From: CAZHTS01 sp964535315 | GTDB lineage: Bacteria; Chloroflexota; Anaerolineae; Anaerolineales; Anaerolineaceae | Assembly (NCBI GenBank): GCA_964535315.1 | Contig: CAZHTS010000024.1 | Span: forward strand, 1 to 58,622 | Length of the DNA stretch: 58,622 nucleotides | Direction of reading: 5' to 3' | In this document: piece by piece, positions 24,842 to 33,889 of the stretch | Position numbering within the stretch: position 1 is the stretch's first letter | Layout: each line of letters begins with the position of its first letter | Position numbers and translations under genes: made by a program | Notes under the pieces: generated by a model | The model's database searches: none | What the model was told of the DNA's origin: nothing | Seen by the model: the letters and a program-made list of their open reading frames with translations, nothing else

Positions 24842-26494
24842 ATGATGGCACGTACCGTTCGCGCCCCACGCGGCACCCAATTGACCTGTAAGAACTGGTT
24901 GATTGAGGCCCCTTATCGGATGTTACAGAACAACCTGGACCCGGAGGTGGCTTTCGATCCGGAGCACCTGATCGTGTACGGCGGGCGCGGCAAAGCGGCC
25001 CGCAACTGGGAAGCCTTTGAGACCATCCTGGAAACGCTGCGCAACCTGGAGCCGGACGAAACCCTGCTGGTGCAGTCTGGCAAACCGGTGGCCGTCTTCC
25101 GCACCCACGAAGACGCCCCGCGCGTCCTGCTGGCCAATTCGAACATCGTTCCCGCCTGGGCCACTCAGGAGAACTTTGAGAAATGGGAGCAGGAAGGCCT
25201 GATCATGTACGGGCAGATGACCGCCGGCAGTTGGATTTACATCGGCACGCAGGGCATCCTACAGGGCACCTACGAAACGATGGGCGCCCTGGCGCGCAAA
25301 CACGGCTGGGGCACGTTGAGGGGCAAGTTCGTCCTCACCGCCGGACTGGGTGAAATGGGCGGCGCGCAGCCGCTGGCCGTCACCATGAACGAAGGGGTGG
25401 GGTTGTTTGTCGAGGTGGATCGCTGGCGCGCCGAGCGCCGGCTGGCTTTACGTCAGATCGACCGCATCAGCGACAACCTGGAGCAGGCCATGACCTGGGT
25501 GGAAGAGGCGCTGCACGCTAAGGTGCCGCTCTCGGTCGGGCTGATTGCCAATGCCGCCGAGGTGCTGCCCGAACTCGTCCTGCGCGGCGTCGTCCCGGAT
25601 GTGGTCACCGACCAGACCTCGGCCCACGATCCGCTCTACGGCTATATTCCGGCGGGCATGACGCTGGAGCAGGCCGCCGAACTGCGCAAGCGTGACCCGC
25701 AGGAATATGTGCGCCGTTCCACCGACTCGATGACCCGTCACGTGCAGGCCATGCTGGACTGGCAGGCGAAGGGTGCGGTGGTGTTCGACTACGGCAACAA
25801 TCTGCGCCAGCGGGCCTACGATAACGGTCTGAAGAATGCCTTCAATTACCCCGGTTTTGTGCCGGCCTATATCCGTCCGTTGTTCTGCGAAGGCAAGGGG
25901 CCCTTCCGCTGGGTGGCGCTGTCCGGCGATCCGCAGGATATTTACACCACCGATCAGGCCATTCTGGAATTGTTCCCCGAGGACGAGCATCTGGCGCGCT
26001 GGATCAAGATGGCGCAGAAGGAAATTCAGTTCCAGGGGCTGCCGGCGCGCATTTGCTGGCTGGGGTACGGCGAACGTGTGCGGGCGGGGTTGAAGTTCAA
26101 CGAACTGGTGGCCGAGGGCAAGGTCAGCGCCCCCATTGTGATCGGGCGCGATCATCTCGACAGCGGCTCGGTCGCCAGTCCCAACCGTGAGACGGAAGGA
26201 ATGCGCGATGGCTCGGACGCCATCGCCGACTGGCCGCTGCTCAATGCGATGGTGAACGCCGTAGGCGGGGCGACCTGGGTCAGCCTGCACCACGGCGGCG
26301 GGGTGGGCATTGGTTACAGCATCCACGCCGGGCAGGTGATCGTGGCCGACGGCACGCCGGCCGCAGCGCGCCGCCTGGAACGCGTGCTGACCACCGACCC
26401 CGGTATGGGAGTGGTGCGTCACGTAGACGCCGGTTATCCCGAAGCGATTGCCTTTGCCAAAGAGCACGGCGTCAAGATCCCGGGGTTGAAATGA
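24842..26494 (+). CDS. hutU: Urocanate hydratase
   Basis: HutU converts urocanate to imidazolone propionate, using tightly bound NAD as electrophile, in histidine breakdown. Signature segments are all present: MGGAQPLAVTMN, VFDYGNNLRQRAYD and the active-site Cys in LPARICWLGYGER. About 550 residues is the family length. GAAAGGAG precedes two adjacent ATGs at 24842 and 24845; either could be used. The stop overlaps the hutH start (ATGA), so the two enzymes are coupled. Confidence 0.97.
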   Translation: MMARTVRAPRGTQLTCKNWLIEAPYRMLQNNLDPEVAFDPEHLIVYGGRGKAARNWEAFETILETLRNLEPDETLLVQSGKPVAVFRTHEDAPRVLLANSNIVPAWATQENFEKWEQEGLIMYGQMTAGSWIYIGTQGILQGTYETMGALARKHGWGTLRGKFVLTAGLGEMGGAQPLAVTMNEGVGLFVEVDRWRAERRLALRQIDRISDNLEQAMTWVEEALHAKVPLSVGLIANAAEVLPELVLRGVVPDVVTDQTSAHDPLYGYIPAGMTLEQAAELRKRDPQEYVRRSTDSMTRHVQAMLDWQAKGAVVFDYGNNLRQRAYDNGLKNAFNYPGFVPAYIRPLFCEGKGPFRWVALSGDPQDIYTTDQAILELFPEDEHLARWIKMAQKEIQFQGLPARICWLGYGERVRAGLKFNELVAEGKVSAPIVIGRDHLDSGSVASPNRETEGMRDGSDAIADWPLLNAMVNAVGGATWVSLHHGGGVGIGYSIHAGQVIVADGTPAAARRLERVLTTDPGMGVVRHVDAGYPEAIAFAKEHGVKIPGLK

Positions 26495-28056
26495 GCGCCG
26501 GTACCGAGACCCTCGTGCTGGATGGACATTCGCTGACCATCGAACAGGTCATTGGCGTGGCGTACGAGCGTACGCCGGTGGCGCTCAGCGCCCAGGCGCG
26601 GCAGCGGGTGGAGCGCGCTGCTGACGCCGTACAGGAACTGTTGCGGCGCGGTGAGGTGGCCTACGGGGTGACCACCGGCTTTGGCGCCTTTAAGGATCGC
26701 ATCATCGCCCCCGATCAGGTGGAAAACCTGCAACGCAACATTATCGTCAGCCACGCGGTGGGGACAGGCGCAATTTTCGACACAGCCCACACCCGCGCCA
26801 TCATGCTCATCCGCGCTAACACCCTGGCGCACGGTCATTCGGGCATCCGGCCGGCCACGCTCCAGCTTTTGCTGGAGATGTTGAACCGGGGCGTGCACCC
26901 GCGCATCCCCGAGAAGGGCTCGCTGGGGGCCAGCGGCGATCTGGCGCCGCTGGCGCACATGGCGCTGGTGATGATCGGCGAGGGCGAGGCCGAGTACCAG
27001 GGGGAAGCGCTGCCCGGCGGCGAGGCTCTGCGCCGCGCCGGCTTGCAGCCGGTGACGCTGGCGGCCAAAGAAGGGCTGGCCCTGACCAACGGCACCTCGG
27101 TGATGTGCGCCCAGGGCACGCTGGCGGTGCATCGCACCGAGCGCCTGAGCCGCACCGCCGACGTGGCCGGCTGTTTAAGCCTGGAGGCGCTGCACGGCAC
27201 CACGCTGGCGTTTGACGAGCGCATCCATGCCGTACGGCCGCACCCGCGCCAGGTGGATTGCGCCGCCTACCTGCGCACGTTGTTGGCCGGCAGCGACTTT
27301 ACCCGCCGCCACGACCCGACCCAGGTGCAGGATGCTTACACCCTGCGCTGCATTCCCCAGGTGCACGGGGCGGCGCGCGACGCCATTGCCTACGCCCGCT
27401 GGGTGATGGAGATCGAGCTCAACGCGGTGACGGATAACCCGCTGATCTTTATCGACGACGACAGCGGCGAGATCACCATCCTTTCGGGCGGAAATTTCCA
27501 CGGCGAACCGATTGCCATTGCAATGGACTACCTGGGCATCGCCATTGCCGAATTGGGTAACATCTCTGAGCGGCGCATTATGCGCCTGACGGACGATTCG
27601 AGCAACTGCCACGTTCTGCCGGCCTTCCTGACCAAGCAGGGCGGGTTGAACTCGGGCTTCATGATCACCCAATACACCGCCGCCGCCCTGGCGACCGAGA
27701 ACAAGGTGCTGGCGCACCCCGCCAGCGTCGACACCATTCCTACTTCGGCCAACGTGGAAGATCACGTCAGTATGGGCAATACTGCCGTGCTCAAGCTGCG
27801 CCAGATCGTAGAAAACGTGGAGCATATCCTGGCGATCGAATTGATGGCCGCCGCCCAGGGGATCGATTTCCGCCGCGAGGTGCACGGCGCCCAGGCGCGT
27901 TTGGGGAAGGGCACCGCTCCGGTCTACGAACTGATCCGGACGCGCGTGCCGTTTATCGAGCAGGATACCCTGCTGTACCCCTACATCGAGGCGGTAAAGC
28001 TGCTGCTGGTGCAGGGGACGCTGGATGAGGCCGTCGCCCGGGCGATTCAATCCTGA
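26491..28056 (+). CDS. hutH: Histidine ammonia-lyase
   Basis: HutH removes ammonia from histidine to give urocanate, the substrate of the adjacent HutU. The self-forming MIO cofactor comes from Ala-Ser-Gly at 147-149 within KGSLGASGDLAPLAHMAL. Other family blocks are YGVTTGFGAF and LSGGNFHGEPIA. At 521 residues it is of normal length. Gene order regulator-hutU-hutH is complete for the first two steps; imidazolonepropionase (hutI) and the later steps are not in this window. Confidence 0.97.
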   Translation: MSAGTETLVLDGHSLTIEQVIGVAYERTPVALSAQARQRVERAADAVQELLRRGEVAYGVTTGFGAFKDRIIAPDQVENLQRNIIVSHAVGTGAIFDTAHTRAIMLIRANTLAHGHSGIRPATLQLLLEMLNRGVHPRIPEKGSLGASGDLAPLAHMALVMIGEGEAEYQGEALPGGEALRRAGLQPVTLAAKEGLALTNGTSVMCAQGTLAVHRTERLSRTADVAGCLSLEALHGTTLAFDERIHAVRPHPRQVDCAAYLRTLLAGSDFTRRHDPTQVQDAYTLRCIPQVHGAARDAIAYARWVMEIELNAVTDNPLIFIDDDSGEITILSGGNFHGEPIAIAMDYLGIAIAELGNISERRIMRLTDDSSNCHVLPAFLTKQGGLNSGFMITQYTAAALATENKVLAHPASVDTIPTSANVEDHVSMGNTAVLKLRQIVENVEHILAIELMAAAQGIDFRREVHGAQARLGKGTAPVYELIRTRVPFIEQDTLLYPYIEAVKLLLVQGTLDEAVARAIQS

Positions 28057-28076
28057 GGCAATCCAACGTAAAGGAC

Positions 28077-28106
28077 GGGCCCACCGCCTGGATGGACGGT
28101 GGGCCC
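28077..28106. terminator. Hairpin between convergent hutH and yjbQ
   Basis: GGGCCCACCG (28077-28086), a ten-base loop and CGGTGGGCCC (28097-28106). There is no proper T-run on either side, but its position between two converging genes suits a shared 3' end. Confidence 0.55.
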
Positions 28107-28125
28107 GAAATGTTTGTGGGGGGCT

Positions 28126-28545
28126 TTACTCGCCGATGATTTTGACCAGCACGCGTTTGCGCCGGCCGCCGTCGAACTCGGCGTAGAAGATTTGCTCCCA
28201 GGGGCCAAAATCCAGCCGGCCGTTGGTGACCGCCACCAGCACCTCGCGGCCCATCACCTGGCGTTTGAGGTGGGCGTCGCCGTTGTCTTCGCCGGTGCGG
28301 TTATGCAGGTAGCGGCTGGTGGGCTCGTGGGGGGCCAGTTCTTCCAGCCAACGGTCGTAATCCTGGTGCAGACCGGGCTCGTCGTCGTTGATGAAGACCG
28401 AGGCGGTGATGTGCATGGCGTTGACCAGCACCAGCCCTTCTTGAATGTTGCTGGCGGCCAGGCACTGTTCTACCTGCGGGGTGATGTTGATGAACGCCCG
28501 CCGGGTGGGGACGTTGAACCATAATTCTTTGCGATAGCTTTTCAT
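28126..28545 (-). CDS. yjbQ: YjbQ/UPF0047 family protein
   Basis: The 139-residue protein has the family pattern: VLVNAMHITASVFINDDE near 45, then NGDAHLKRQVMGREVLVAV and LGPWEQI-like FGPWEQIFYAEFDG at the end. Members have weak thiamin-phosphate synthase activity in some tests, but their physiological role is unsettled. The ATG at 28545 lies seven bases after proS, so it is probably co-transcribed with it; longer in-frame starts would lie inside proS. Confidence 0.9.
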   Translation of the reverse strand: MKSYRKELWFNVPTRRAFINITPQVEQCLAASNIQEGLVLVNAMHITASVFINDDEPGLHQDYDRWLEELAPHEPTSRYLHNRTGEDNGDAHLKRQVMGREVLVAVTNGRLDFGPWEQIFYAEFDGGRRKRVLVKIIGE

Positions 28546-28552
28546 GGGCGTC

Positions 28553-30295
28553 TCATTCCTGTTGTCCGGCGAGCAGGGTGGGGATTTGCCCGGTAATCTC
28601 GGCCAGGGGGGCAATCCATTTTTCGGCGGCGGTGCGGCGTTTGACCTCAACGCCGCCCTGTTTGAGCGCCCGCTCGCTGACGGTGATGCGCAGCGGCAGG
28701 CCGATCAGATCGGCGTCGGTGAATTTGACCCCGGCGCTTTCCTCGCGGTCGTCGACCAGCGGCTCCAACCCGGCCTGGCGCAGACTGGCTTCCAACTCGG
28801 CGGCGGCGGCCTGCGGCTGCCCGCTCTTGCCGGGCAGGACGACCATGTGCAGCGGGTAGGGCGCCACGCTGGCCGGCCAGATAAGCCCGGCCTCGTCGTG
28901 GTGTTCTTCGGCAATACAGGCCAGCAGACGGCCCAGCCCGATGCCGTACGAGCCCATGATTACCGGCTGGATCTGACCGGCGGCGTCGGTGAAGGTGCAG
29001 TCCAGGGCGGCGCTGTAACGGGTGCCCAGTTTGAAGATGTTGCCGACTTCCACGCCGCGACTGGAACGCAGCGGTTGGCCGCACTGTGTACACAGGCCGC
29101 CTTCGTCGGCGTTGGTGATGTCGGCTACCCGTTCGGCCCGGTAATCGCGGCCGTAGTTGGTGTTGAGCAGGTGATAGCCCTCTTCGTTGGCGCCGGCCAC
29201 CAGGTTGGGGCTGGCCGGGATCAGCTCGTCGACCACCACGCGCACGCCGTTCAGCCCGATGGGCGAGGCGTAGCCCGGCACGGCGCCGGTAGCGCGAATT
29301 TCCGCCTCGGTGGCCGGGCGCAACTGGCGCGCATTGAGCAAATTGGCCAGCTTGTATTCGTTGACCTCCATGTCGCCCCGCACCACGGCAAAGATGAACT
29401 GCTCGACGACGGGCTGCTGTGGATCCTCCGGCTGGGCGGGGGTGGCCATCAGGAAGACGGCTTTGGCGGTGCGCGCCGCCGGAACGCCCAACAACTGCGC
29501 CAGATCCTGAATGGTGGTGGTGTGCGGTGTGGCGATCTTTTCCAGTGGGCGGGGGTGTTCTTCTGCCGGGGCCGGCTTGGCGCAGCGCGCCACCTGGCGG
29601 TTGGCCGAGTAGCCGCAGCTGTCGCAGAAGAGCAGGGTGTCTTCACCGATGGGGGTGAGGTACATGTATTCGTGCGCCATCTGCCCGCCCATCATGCCGG
29701 TGTCCGATTGGACGGCCACCACCGGCAGGCCGCAGCGCCGGAAGATATTGTGATAGGCCTGGTAATGCGCCTGATACTGGGCATCCAGCCCGGCGCGGTC
29801 GGCGTCCAGGCTGTAACTATCCAGCATGGTGAATTCGCGCGCCCGGATCAGCCCGGCGCGCGGGCGCGGGTCATCGCGCCACTTGGTCTGGATGTGGTAG
29901 ATCAGGGCGGGTAACTGGCGGTAGGAGCGGATTTCGTCGCGCACCAGGCTGGCGACGATTTCTTCGTGGGTCATTGCCAGCACCATGTCGTGGTCGTTCT
30001 TGTCCTTGAAACGGCCCATTTCGCTGCCGATCTGGTACCAGCGCCCGGTCTGCTGCCAGGGCTCGGCGGGGTGGATGACCGGCATACAGATTTCCTGGCC
30101 GCCGATGGCGTCCATTTCTTGGCGCAGGATGGCGGCGATGCGCCCCAGGCTGCGCTGTGCCAGCGGCAGGTAGCTGAAGATGCCGGCGGCCAGCGGGCGG
30201 ATGAAACCGGCGCGCAGCAGCAGTTGGTGACTGACGACCTCGACGTCGCCCGGGGCGGCGCGCAAGGTCTGGCTGAAAAGACGGGAAAGATACAT
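28553..30295 (-). CDS. proS: Prolyl-tRNA synthetase, bacterial type with editing domain
   Basis: ProRS charges tRNA-Pro. The 580 residues show class II motif 1 and 2 regions (motif 2 around KWRDDPRPRAGLIRAREFTMLDSYS), a YbaK-type editing insertion at about 225-400 that removes mischarged alanine, motif 3 (GSYGIGLGRLLA) and a C-terminal anticodon-binding domain. ATG 30295 (MYLSRLFSQTLR) is the usual N-terminus; a longer in-frame start at 30442 would overlap the next gene. It is 44 bases downstream of the CPBP gene. Confidence 0.96.
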   Translation of the reverse strand: MYLSRLFSQTLRAAPGDVEVVSHQLLLRAGFIRPLAAGIFSYLPLAQRSLGRIAAILRQEMDAIGGQEICMPVIHPAEPWQQTGRWYQIGSEMGRFKDKNDHDMVLAMTHEEIVASLVRDEIRSYRQLPALIYHIQTKWRDDPRPRAGLIRAREFTMLDSYSLDADRAGLDAQYQAHYQAYHNIFRRCGLPVVAVQSDTGMMGGQMAHEYMYLTPIGEDTLLFCDSCGYSANRQVARCAKPAPAEEHPRPLEKIATPHTTTIQDLAQLLGVPAARTAKAVFLMATPAQPEDPQQPVVEQFIFAVVRGDMEVNEYKLANLLNARQLRPATEAEIRATGAVPGYASPIGLNGVRVVVDELIPASPNLVAGANEEGYHLLNTNYGRDYRAERVADITNADEGGLCTQCGQPLRSSRGVEVGNIFKLGTRYSAALDCTFTDAAGQIQPVIMGSYGIGLGRLLACIAEEHHDEAGLIWPASVAPYPLHMVVLPGKSGQPQAAAAELEASLRQAGLEPLVDDREESAGVKFTDADLIGLPLRITVSERALKQGGVEVKRRTAAEKWIAPLAEITGQIPTLLAGQQE

Positions 30296-30339
30296 GGAAA
30301 AACTCCCCGGCGTCGCTGCGCCGTTGTAAGAGGGATGGA

Positions 30340-31074
30340 TCAGACCAAGAAGAACATCCAGTCGGAAACGGCGCGGTACAGGCCGGTGGCCAGGGGGTGG
30401 TTGCATTTGCGCCCCACCCAACCGTATAGCACCGCCTGGCACAGGCTGAGCAGCAGACCGGGCAGCAGTGCTGCGCCGCTGGCGCGGATGGCGGGGGCCT
30501 GCCAGAGCACGAAGATCAGCGCCGTGATCAGCCAGCCATCACGCTCGCCCAACCAGCCGGTCAGGCGCAACTGTATGTAACCGCGAAAGACGGTCTCTTC
30601 CAGCAAACAGACGATCAATAAGGCCAGCAGGCTGAGCCCCTCCGCCCGGGTGATGCCGTTGGTCAGGCTGAAAATGCGCATGCGCAGGAAAATGGTCAGA
30701 GCAGACAACGCCAGACCGACGTAGACGGCGGAGCGGGTCATGTCGCTGCGCCAGCCGGCGCTGCGCAGCGGCTGTTTGCGCATGTACAGCGCCACAGCGA
30801 CGGGCACAGCGGCAATCACTGCCGCCATGACGCGCCCGTTCAATTGTCCGGGGAAAGCGCTCAGGAAGGCGGGCCCGTTGGGCGCCAGATTATAAAAGAT
30901 GGCGCCGGCCAGAATGATCACAAAGGCCAGTGAGAGCGAAACGATGCCCTCGCGGCGTGGATAGCGGAACCCGACGGGTGGGCGGCGAAAGATGGGGTTG
31001 AGCCCCAGCAGCATGACGGTGGCAATGACGCCCAGCCATTCACTGGCATAACCGAGCCAAAAATTGAGATCCAA
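30340..31074 (-). CDS. CPBP-family intramembrane metalloprotease
   Basis: The protein has about seven membrane segments and, near residue 160, LEETVFRGYIQ, the EExxxR motif of CAAX-protease/bacteriocin-processing (Abi) enzymes, followed by a helix with FVLWQAP where the second motif usually has FxxxH; here no His is seen at that place, so activity is uncertain. Translation starts at TTG 31074: AGGAG at 31079-31083 overlaps the bactofilin stop and no in-frame ATG precedes the first membrane segment. Substrate unknown. Confidence 0.8.
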   Translation of the reverse strand: MDLNFWLGYASEWLGVIATVMLLGLNPIFRRPPVGFRYPRREGIVSLSLAFVIILAGAIFYNLAPNGPAFLSAFPGQLNGRVMAAVIAAVPVAVALYMRKQPLRSAGWRSDMTRSAVYVGLALSALTIFLRMRIFSLTNGITRAEGLSLLALLIVCLLEETVFRGYIQLRLTGWLGERDGWLITALIFVLWQAPAIRASGAALLPGLLLSLCQAVLYGWVGRKCNHPLATGLYRAVSDWMFFLV

Positions 31075-31083
31075 GCCGTGCTC

Positions 31084-31524
31084 CTATGCGTTTTCGGGAT
31101 TATCTGCGGCGGCCACCGGCGGCTGGGTGTCGGTGGGCGTTTCCAGGTTGAGTTCCACCTGTTCTTCCATGCGCACCTGCCCGCGCAGGAAGGCGCCTTC
31201 CTCGGTGGCAAAGGCGACCGTGGTCACGTCGCCCCACACCCGGCCGGTGCTACGGATTTCCAGCTTTTCGGCGGTGACGTTGCCGCGCAGCGCCCCGGCG
31301 ATGATGACCGTGTTGGCCTGCAAATTCTGGCAGGTGACGCGCCCGGTTTCGCCGATGACGACCAGACCGCGCACGGCGATATCGCCTTCAAAGGCGCCCT
31401 CGATGCGCACGCCGCCGCTGCCGCGCAGGTTGCCCTGCCAGTTGATGCCCGGGCCCAGCACCGAAGTGACCCGTTCGGCAGGCGTTACGGCGGATATGGG
31501 TTGGGTAGGGGTTTTACGAAACAT
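31084..31524 (-). CDS. Bactofilin (polymer-forming cytoskeletal protein)
   Basis: Bactofilins self-assemble into filaments that localise envelope enzymes. The 146-residue protein has short disordered ends around a repetitive beta-helix core (about 25-120) with regularly spaced Gly/Val/Ile rungs such as GNLRGSGGVRIEGAFEGDI. The ATG at 31524 follows GAGGAGAGAGCC. The gene overlaps the NeuD-type acyltransferase by 11 bases and carries the ribosome-binding sequence of the next gene at its stop. Coupling with a sugar acyltransferase suggests a role in envelope glycan organisation (inference). Confidence 0.9.
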   Translation of the reverse strand: MFRKTPTQPISAVTPAERVTSVLGPGINWQGNLRGSGGVRIEGAFEGDIAVRGLVVIGETGRVTCQNLQANTVIIAGALRGNVTAEKLEIRSTGRVWGDVTTVAFATEEGAFLRGQVRMEEQVELNLETPTDTQPPVAAADNPENA

Positions 31525-32239
31525 GGCTCTCTCCTCTCGCAGTCGTGAGCGCATCGTTGGGCGGCGGCCAGGTGGCGCCGGCGCGCACGCGCCCTCCGGG
31601 CGGGACGTCGGCCTTGACGGTGGCGCCGTTACCCACCCGCGCCGCCCGGCCGATGGTCAGATTTAAGTTGATGGTCACCCCCATGCCCACCTGGGCAAAA
31701 TCTTCGACGTGTACACCCCCGGCCAGCATGGCGCCCGGCGACAGGTTGGTGCATTCGCCCAGCGCGCAGTCGTGCGAAACAATCACGCCGCTGTTCAGCA
31801 GGCTGCCAAACCCGATGCGTACATCGGTGCCGACGTAGGATTTTGGCAGTACCTGGACGCCGGCGGCCAGTACGGCCGAGGGCTCGATGTGGGCGCTGGG
31901 GTGCACGACGGCCGGGCAAACGAAACCGGCCTGTGCCAGCAGGCGAAAAACTCGCACGCGCACGCCCGGGTTGCCGATGCCGCCCACGGCGTTTAGCGCC
32001 AGGCGTACACCCTGCCGGTACAGTTCTGGCAGGACGGCGGCTCCCCCCAGCACCGGCGCGCCCAACACGTTTTCACCGGCGGGCAGGCCGTCATCGACCA
32101 GGCCGACCACGCGGTACATGCCGGTGGCGCGCACCAGTTCGATTAATGTCTTGCCGTGACCGCCGCCGCCATACACGATGATGGCCGTGGGGTCGAAGGC
32201 AAAGATCGGCAGGGAGGGGATATCGTTGTTTTCTGTCAT
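31514..32239 (-). CDS. NeuD/PglD-type sugar O- or N-acyltransferase
   Basis: The N-terminal part (about 15-100) is a small Rossmann-like PglD_N domain, with IIVYGGGGHGKTLIELV; the C-terminal half is a left-handed parallel beta-helix of hexapeptide repeats (for example PSAVLAAGVQVLPKSYVG, SHDCALGECTNLSPGAML). Relatives acetylate sialic acid, bacillosamine or similar sugars. ATG 32239 is the first start that gives this fold; longer frames enter mpg. It overlaps the bactofilin start. The sugar substrate is unknown. Confidence 0.88.
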   Translation of the reverse strand: MTENNDIPSLPIFAFDPTAIIVYGGGGHGKTLIELVRATGMYRVVGLVDDGLPAGENVLGAPVLGGAAVLPELYRQGVRLALNAVGGIGNPGVRVRVFRLLAQAGFVCPAVVHPSAHIEPSAVLAAGVQVLPKSYVGTDVRIGFGSLLNSGVIVSHDCALGECTNLSPGAMLAGGVHVEDFAQVGMGVTINLNLTIGRAARVGNGATVKADVPPGGRVRAGATWPPPNDALTTARGESHVS

Positions 32240-32307
32240 CTTTATGCGCCCGGCCGGCCCATGTGCAGGTTGAAATAAGCCCGCCTGGGCCGGCGCCAGT
32301 TCCCCTA

Positions 32308-32889
32308 TTATAGCCGGAAAAACCAAAACCGCCACGGCATGCTGCGCCACGGTTCGGGCGTGCTGCTAATCCCGATGCGCGGGCCGCTGTGGATGATTTC
32401 GTCCGCCGGCGGGTCGCCGGCCTCGATCCAGAGGGCGGCGTCTGGTGTGCACAGGTCGGCGCCGTTGTGCTGGCGGTCGATGGCCAGCGCCTGGCACAGT
32501 TTGCCCGGGCCGTTGCACCATTCCTGCGCCGACCGGGCGGCGCGCCGGGCGGCGATCACCTCCAGGCCCTCATCGGGCTGGAGGGCGCGCAACAGGACGG
32601 CGGCCGGGAAGCCTTCCTGCTCGCACACGCAGTTGAGCATCCAGTGCATGCCGTAATTGAAATATACGTAGGCCCGGCCGGCCGGGCCGTACATGGTGGC
32701 CGTGCGCGGCGTACGCCCGGCGCGGGCGTGACAGGCCAGGTCTTCCTCGCCGCGATAGGCTTCGGTTTCGACGATGACGCCCGCCAGACGTTGGCCGTCC
32801 AACATACGCACCAGGCGCATACCCAATAAACTGCGCGCCACCTGTATCACCGGGCGCTGGTAAAAAGAGCGGGGTAAAGGTTCTGGCAT
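32308..32889 (-). CDS. 3-methyladenine DNA glycosylase (AAG/Mpg family)
   Basis: AAG enzymes cut out alkylated purines to start base excision repair. The 193-residue protein shows LARSLLGMRLV, the catalytic Glu in VIVETEAYRGEEDLACHA, MYGPAGRAYVYFNYGMHWMLN, and GPGKLCQAL, all diagnostic. The ATG at 32889 follows the epimerase stop by five bases; a longer in-frame reading would run through that gene. Its place among envelope-glycan genes looks fortuitous. Confidence 0.94.
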   Translation of the reverse strand: MPEPLPRSFYQRPVIQVARSLLGMRLVRMLDGQRLAGVIVETEAYRGEEDLACHARAGRTPRTATMYGPAGRAYVYFNYGMHWMLNCVCEQEGFPAAVLLRALQPDEGLEVIAARRAARSAQEWCNGPGKLCQALAIDRQHNGADLCTPDAALWIEAGDPPADEIIHSGPRIGISSTPEPWRSMPWRFWFFRL

Positions 32890-32894
32890 GCCGC

Positions 32895-33824
32895 TTATCC
32901 CTGGCGCAGGCGGGCGTCCTTTTCCAGCGTCAGGCGCAGCCCGACTTCCAAGGGCGTGGAGGGCTGGTAATTGAGTTTTTGTTTTGCCAGCGTCAGGTCG
33001 GCGCACATGCGCGCCGGCAGACCTTCGTTGCGGGGGTTGTACACCACTTCCGGGTGCCCGCCGGTGACTTCTAACGTCAGGCGCACCAGTTCGCGCACGC
33101 TGGTCTCGTGCCCGCTGCCGACATTGATGATTTGTTGGTTGACGTTTTGCGCCATGGCGGCGGTCGCCAGGGCATGCACCACGTCGTCGATGTAGACGTA
33201 ATCGCGGGTCTGTTGGCCTTCACCGTGCACCACCAGCGTACCGCTGTGCCACGCCTGGCGCAAGAAATAAGGAATGACCGGGGCGTGCACCGGCGGCAGG
33301 TGCTGCCCCGGGCCATAGGCGTTGAAAATGCGCAGGCAGACCGCTTCGATGCCCCACAGGCTGCCGATGGTGCGGATGTAATATTCGGCAGCCAGTTTCG
33401 AGACGGCGTACGGCGAACGCGGGGTGGGCACGGCGTCTTCGGACAGAGGTTGGGTGGCCTGTTCGCCGTAGACCGCCCCCGAAGAGGCCAGGATCACCCG
33501 GCGCACGCCCACGTCGCGCATGGCCTCCATCAACGTCACCGTCCCACCCACGTTGACGTGGTTATATTCGCGCGGGTAGAGCACCGACTCGGGCACCAAT
33601 ACCCGCGCCGCCAGATGGTAGACACAGTCGACGTCTTGTAGCAGCGTCCATAGTTTGGGACGGTCGTTGATATCGCCGCGCACAAAATGGATTTCCGGCA
33701 GTAGACTGCTGGGATCGCCCGTGGAAAGGTCGTCGACGCCGCGCACCGAATGACCTTCGCTCACCAGGCGGTTCGCCAGCGCCGACCCAAGGAAGCCGGC
33801 AGCACCTGTGATGAGGAAGCGCAT
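32895..33824 (-). CDS. NAD-dependent nucleotide-sugar epimerase/dehydratase
   Basis: An extended short-chain reductase of 309 residues. TGAAGFLGS (6-14) binds NAD; SSGAVYGE and SPYAVSKLAAEYY provide the catalytic Ser/Tyr/Lys set; YGPGQ and a late DYVYIDDVV are typical of UDP-glucose 4-epimerase relatives. The exact sugar is not determinable. The ATG at 33824 lies about 27 bases after a predicted transcription start, so this gene probably heads the minus-strand run through mpg, the acyltransferase and bactofilin. Confidence 0.92.
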   Translation of the reverse strand: MRFLITGAAGFLGSALANRLVSEGHSVRGVDDLSTGDPSSLLPEIHFVRGDINDRPKLWTLLQDVDCVYHLAARVLVPESVLYPREYNHVNVGGTVTLMEAMRDVGVRRVILASSGAVYGEQATQPLSEDAVPTPRSPYAVSKLAAEYYIRTIGSLWGIEAVCLRIFNAYGPGQHLPPVHAPVIPYFLRQAWHSGTLVVHGEGQQTRDYVYIDDVVHALATAAMAQNVNQQIINVGSGHETSVRELVRLTLEVTGGHPEVVYNPRNEGLPARMCADLTLAKQKLNYQPSTPLEVGLRLTLEKDARLRQG

Positions 33825-33857
33825 ATTTTTTCGATCCAGTGGGACAGAGATGACTGG

Positions 33858-33866
33858 ATTATAGCA
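33858..33866 (-). promoter_or_regulatory. Extended -10 promoter for the epimerase operon
   Basis: Minus-strand TGCTATAAT (TATAAT at plus 33858-33863, TG motif at 33864-33866). No good -35 box, as is usual for extended -10 promoters. Start predicted near 33851. Confidence 0.65.
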
Positions 33867-33889
33867 TAAGAGTTGCCCGCTTCGAGCCC

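Noticed and set aside
28057..28125. TPP riboswitch near yjbQ
   Set aside because: The gap is too short and holds only a simple hairpin.
28544..29914. 456-residue open frame on the plus strand
   Set aside because: Antisense to proS.
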